Assembly (NCBI GenBank): GCA_051005695.1
Contig: JBPCJC010000028.1
Span: 16,281 to 80,280 of the forward strand
Source of the DNA: JACCTI01 sp051005695
GTDB taxonomy: Bacteria; Verrucomicrobiota; Verrucomicrobiia; Chthoniobacterales; UBA10450
DNA: 64,000 bases
Direction: 5' to 3'
Below the pieces are notes generated by a model. That model was not told where the DNA came from, made no database searches, and was given only the letters and a program-made list of their open reading frames with translations. The position numbers and the translations under genes are program-made. Below, piece after piece: positions 63,960 to 64,000 of this stretch (its first letter is position 1; each line of letters begins with the position of its first letter).

Positions 63960-64000
63960 GGGGAGGGGGGGGGAGGGGGACCGGAAAAGGACGCGGGGGA
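63960..64000. other. Low-complexity G-rich end of window
   Basis: Runs of G interrupted by single A or C. No gene seen. May be a low-quality end of an assembled contig. Confidence 0.6.

Noticed and set aside
1..64000. CRISPR arrays, rRNA operons, intact insertion sequences or prophage
   Set aside because: No regularly spaced identical repeats, rRNA-like conserved stretches, transposase or integrase motifs are visible on either strand.

Overview
The window is a GC-rich bacterial chromosome segment. Gene content suggests a Verrucomicrobiota-like organism (possibly Chthoniobacterales/Spartobacteria): a PEP-CTERM secreted protein, an ExbB-type channel fused to a DUF2341/LamG ectodomain, a secreted protease with a GDADGNGISN-type tail and many signal-peptide proteins. 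That placement is inferred from gene style; no rRNA or marker phylogeny is available here.

Layout. 0-17 kb holds mostly housekeeping genes: the end of carB, a cyclophilin, an AguB-type amidase, Cu/Zn SOD, a YhaM-like HD nuclease, a glycosyltransferase/membrane-protein operon, an orphan DNA methyltransferase, thiG, a two-gene arginine-to-proline module (LOR/SDH plus amidinotransferase fold), PolX, a secreted protease, a lytic transglycosylase and PriA. 17-25 kb is a metal/redox neighbourhood with several broken genes: a frameshifted FAD oxidoreductase, a His-rich permease, a copper-storage (Csp) protein, an HMA-like protein, a zinc alcohol dehydrogenase, a truncated mercuric-reductase-like gene, msrB, a frameshifted DUF1223 gene and a ClC channel. 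25-30 kb carries an RND efflux pump behind a promoter that overlaps a perfect palindrome. 30-33.5 kb has two CYTH paralogues flanking a decayed tRNA-Thr, followed by a CHAD gene.

32-63 kb reads as a phosphate-starvation (Pho) region. It has pstSCAB-phoU, two OmpR/PhoB-type response regulators, an alkaline phosphatase, and a two-partner secretion locus: TpsB, then ExbB-fusion, ExbD, TonB, a porin and a coiled-coil protein, with a giant TpsA adhesin (about 3,700 codons) further on. I find nine 7-4-7 direct repeats resembling Pho boxes, upstream of pstS, both regulators, TpsB, TpsA, CYTH-CHAD, a Sel1 protein and two unknown small genes. Phosphate uptake, polyphosphate-related proteins and surface secretion therefore look co-regulated.

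The most unusual genome-scale signal is a 9-bp word, GCCTAACGA, on both strands. I count 53 copies of its 8-bp core in 64 kb, where about 2 are expected by chance. It lies mostly inside genes, where it dictates codons, and it supplies several stop codons. It is dense at 0-30 kb and 51-64 kb and nearly absent at 30.5-43.5 kb. It resembles a DNA-uptake-type or chromosome-organising repeat that I do not know to be described in this kind of bacterium.

Several genes contain single-base frameshifts (porin, TpsA twice, DUF1223, FAD oxidoreductase). At least two sit at homopolymers, so sequencing error is a live explanation.
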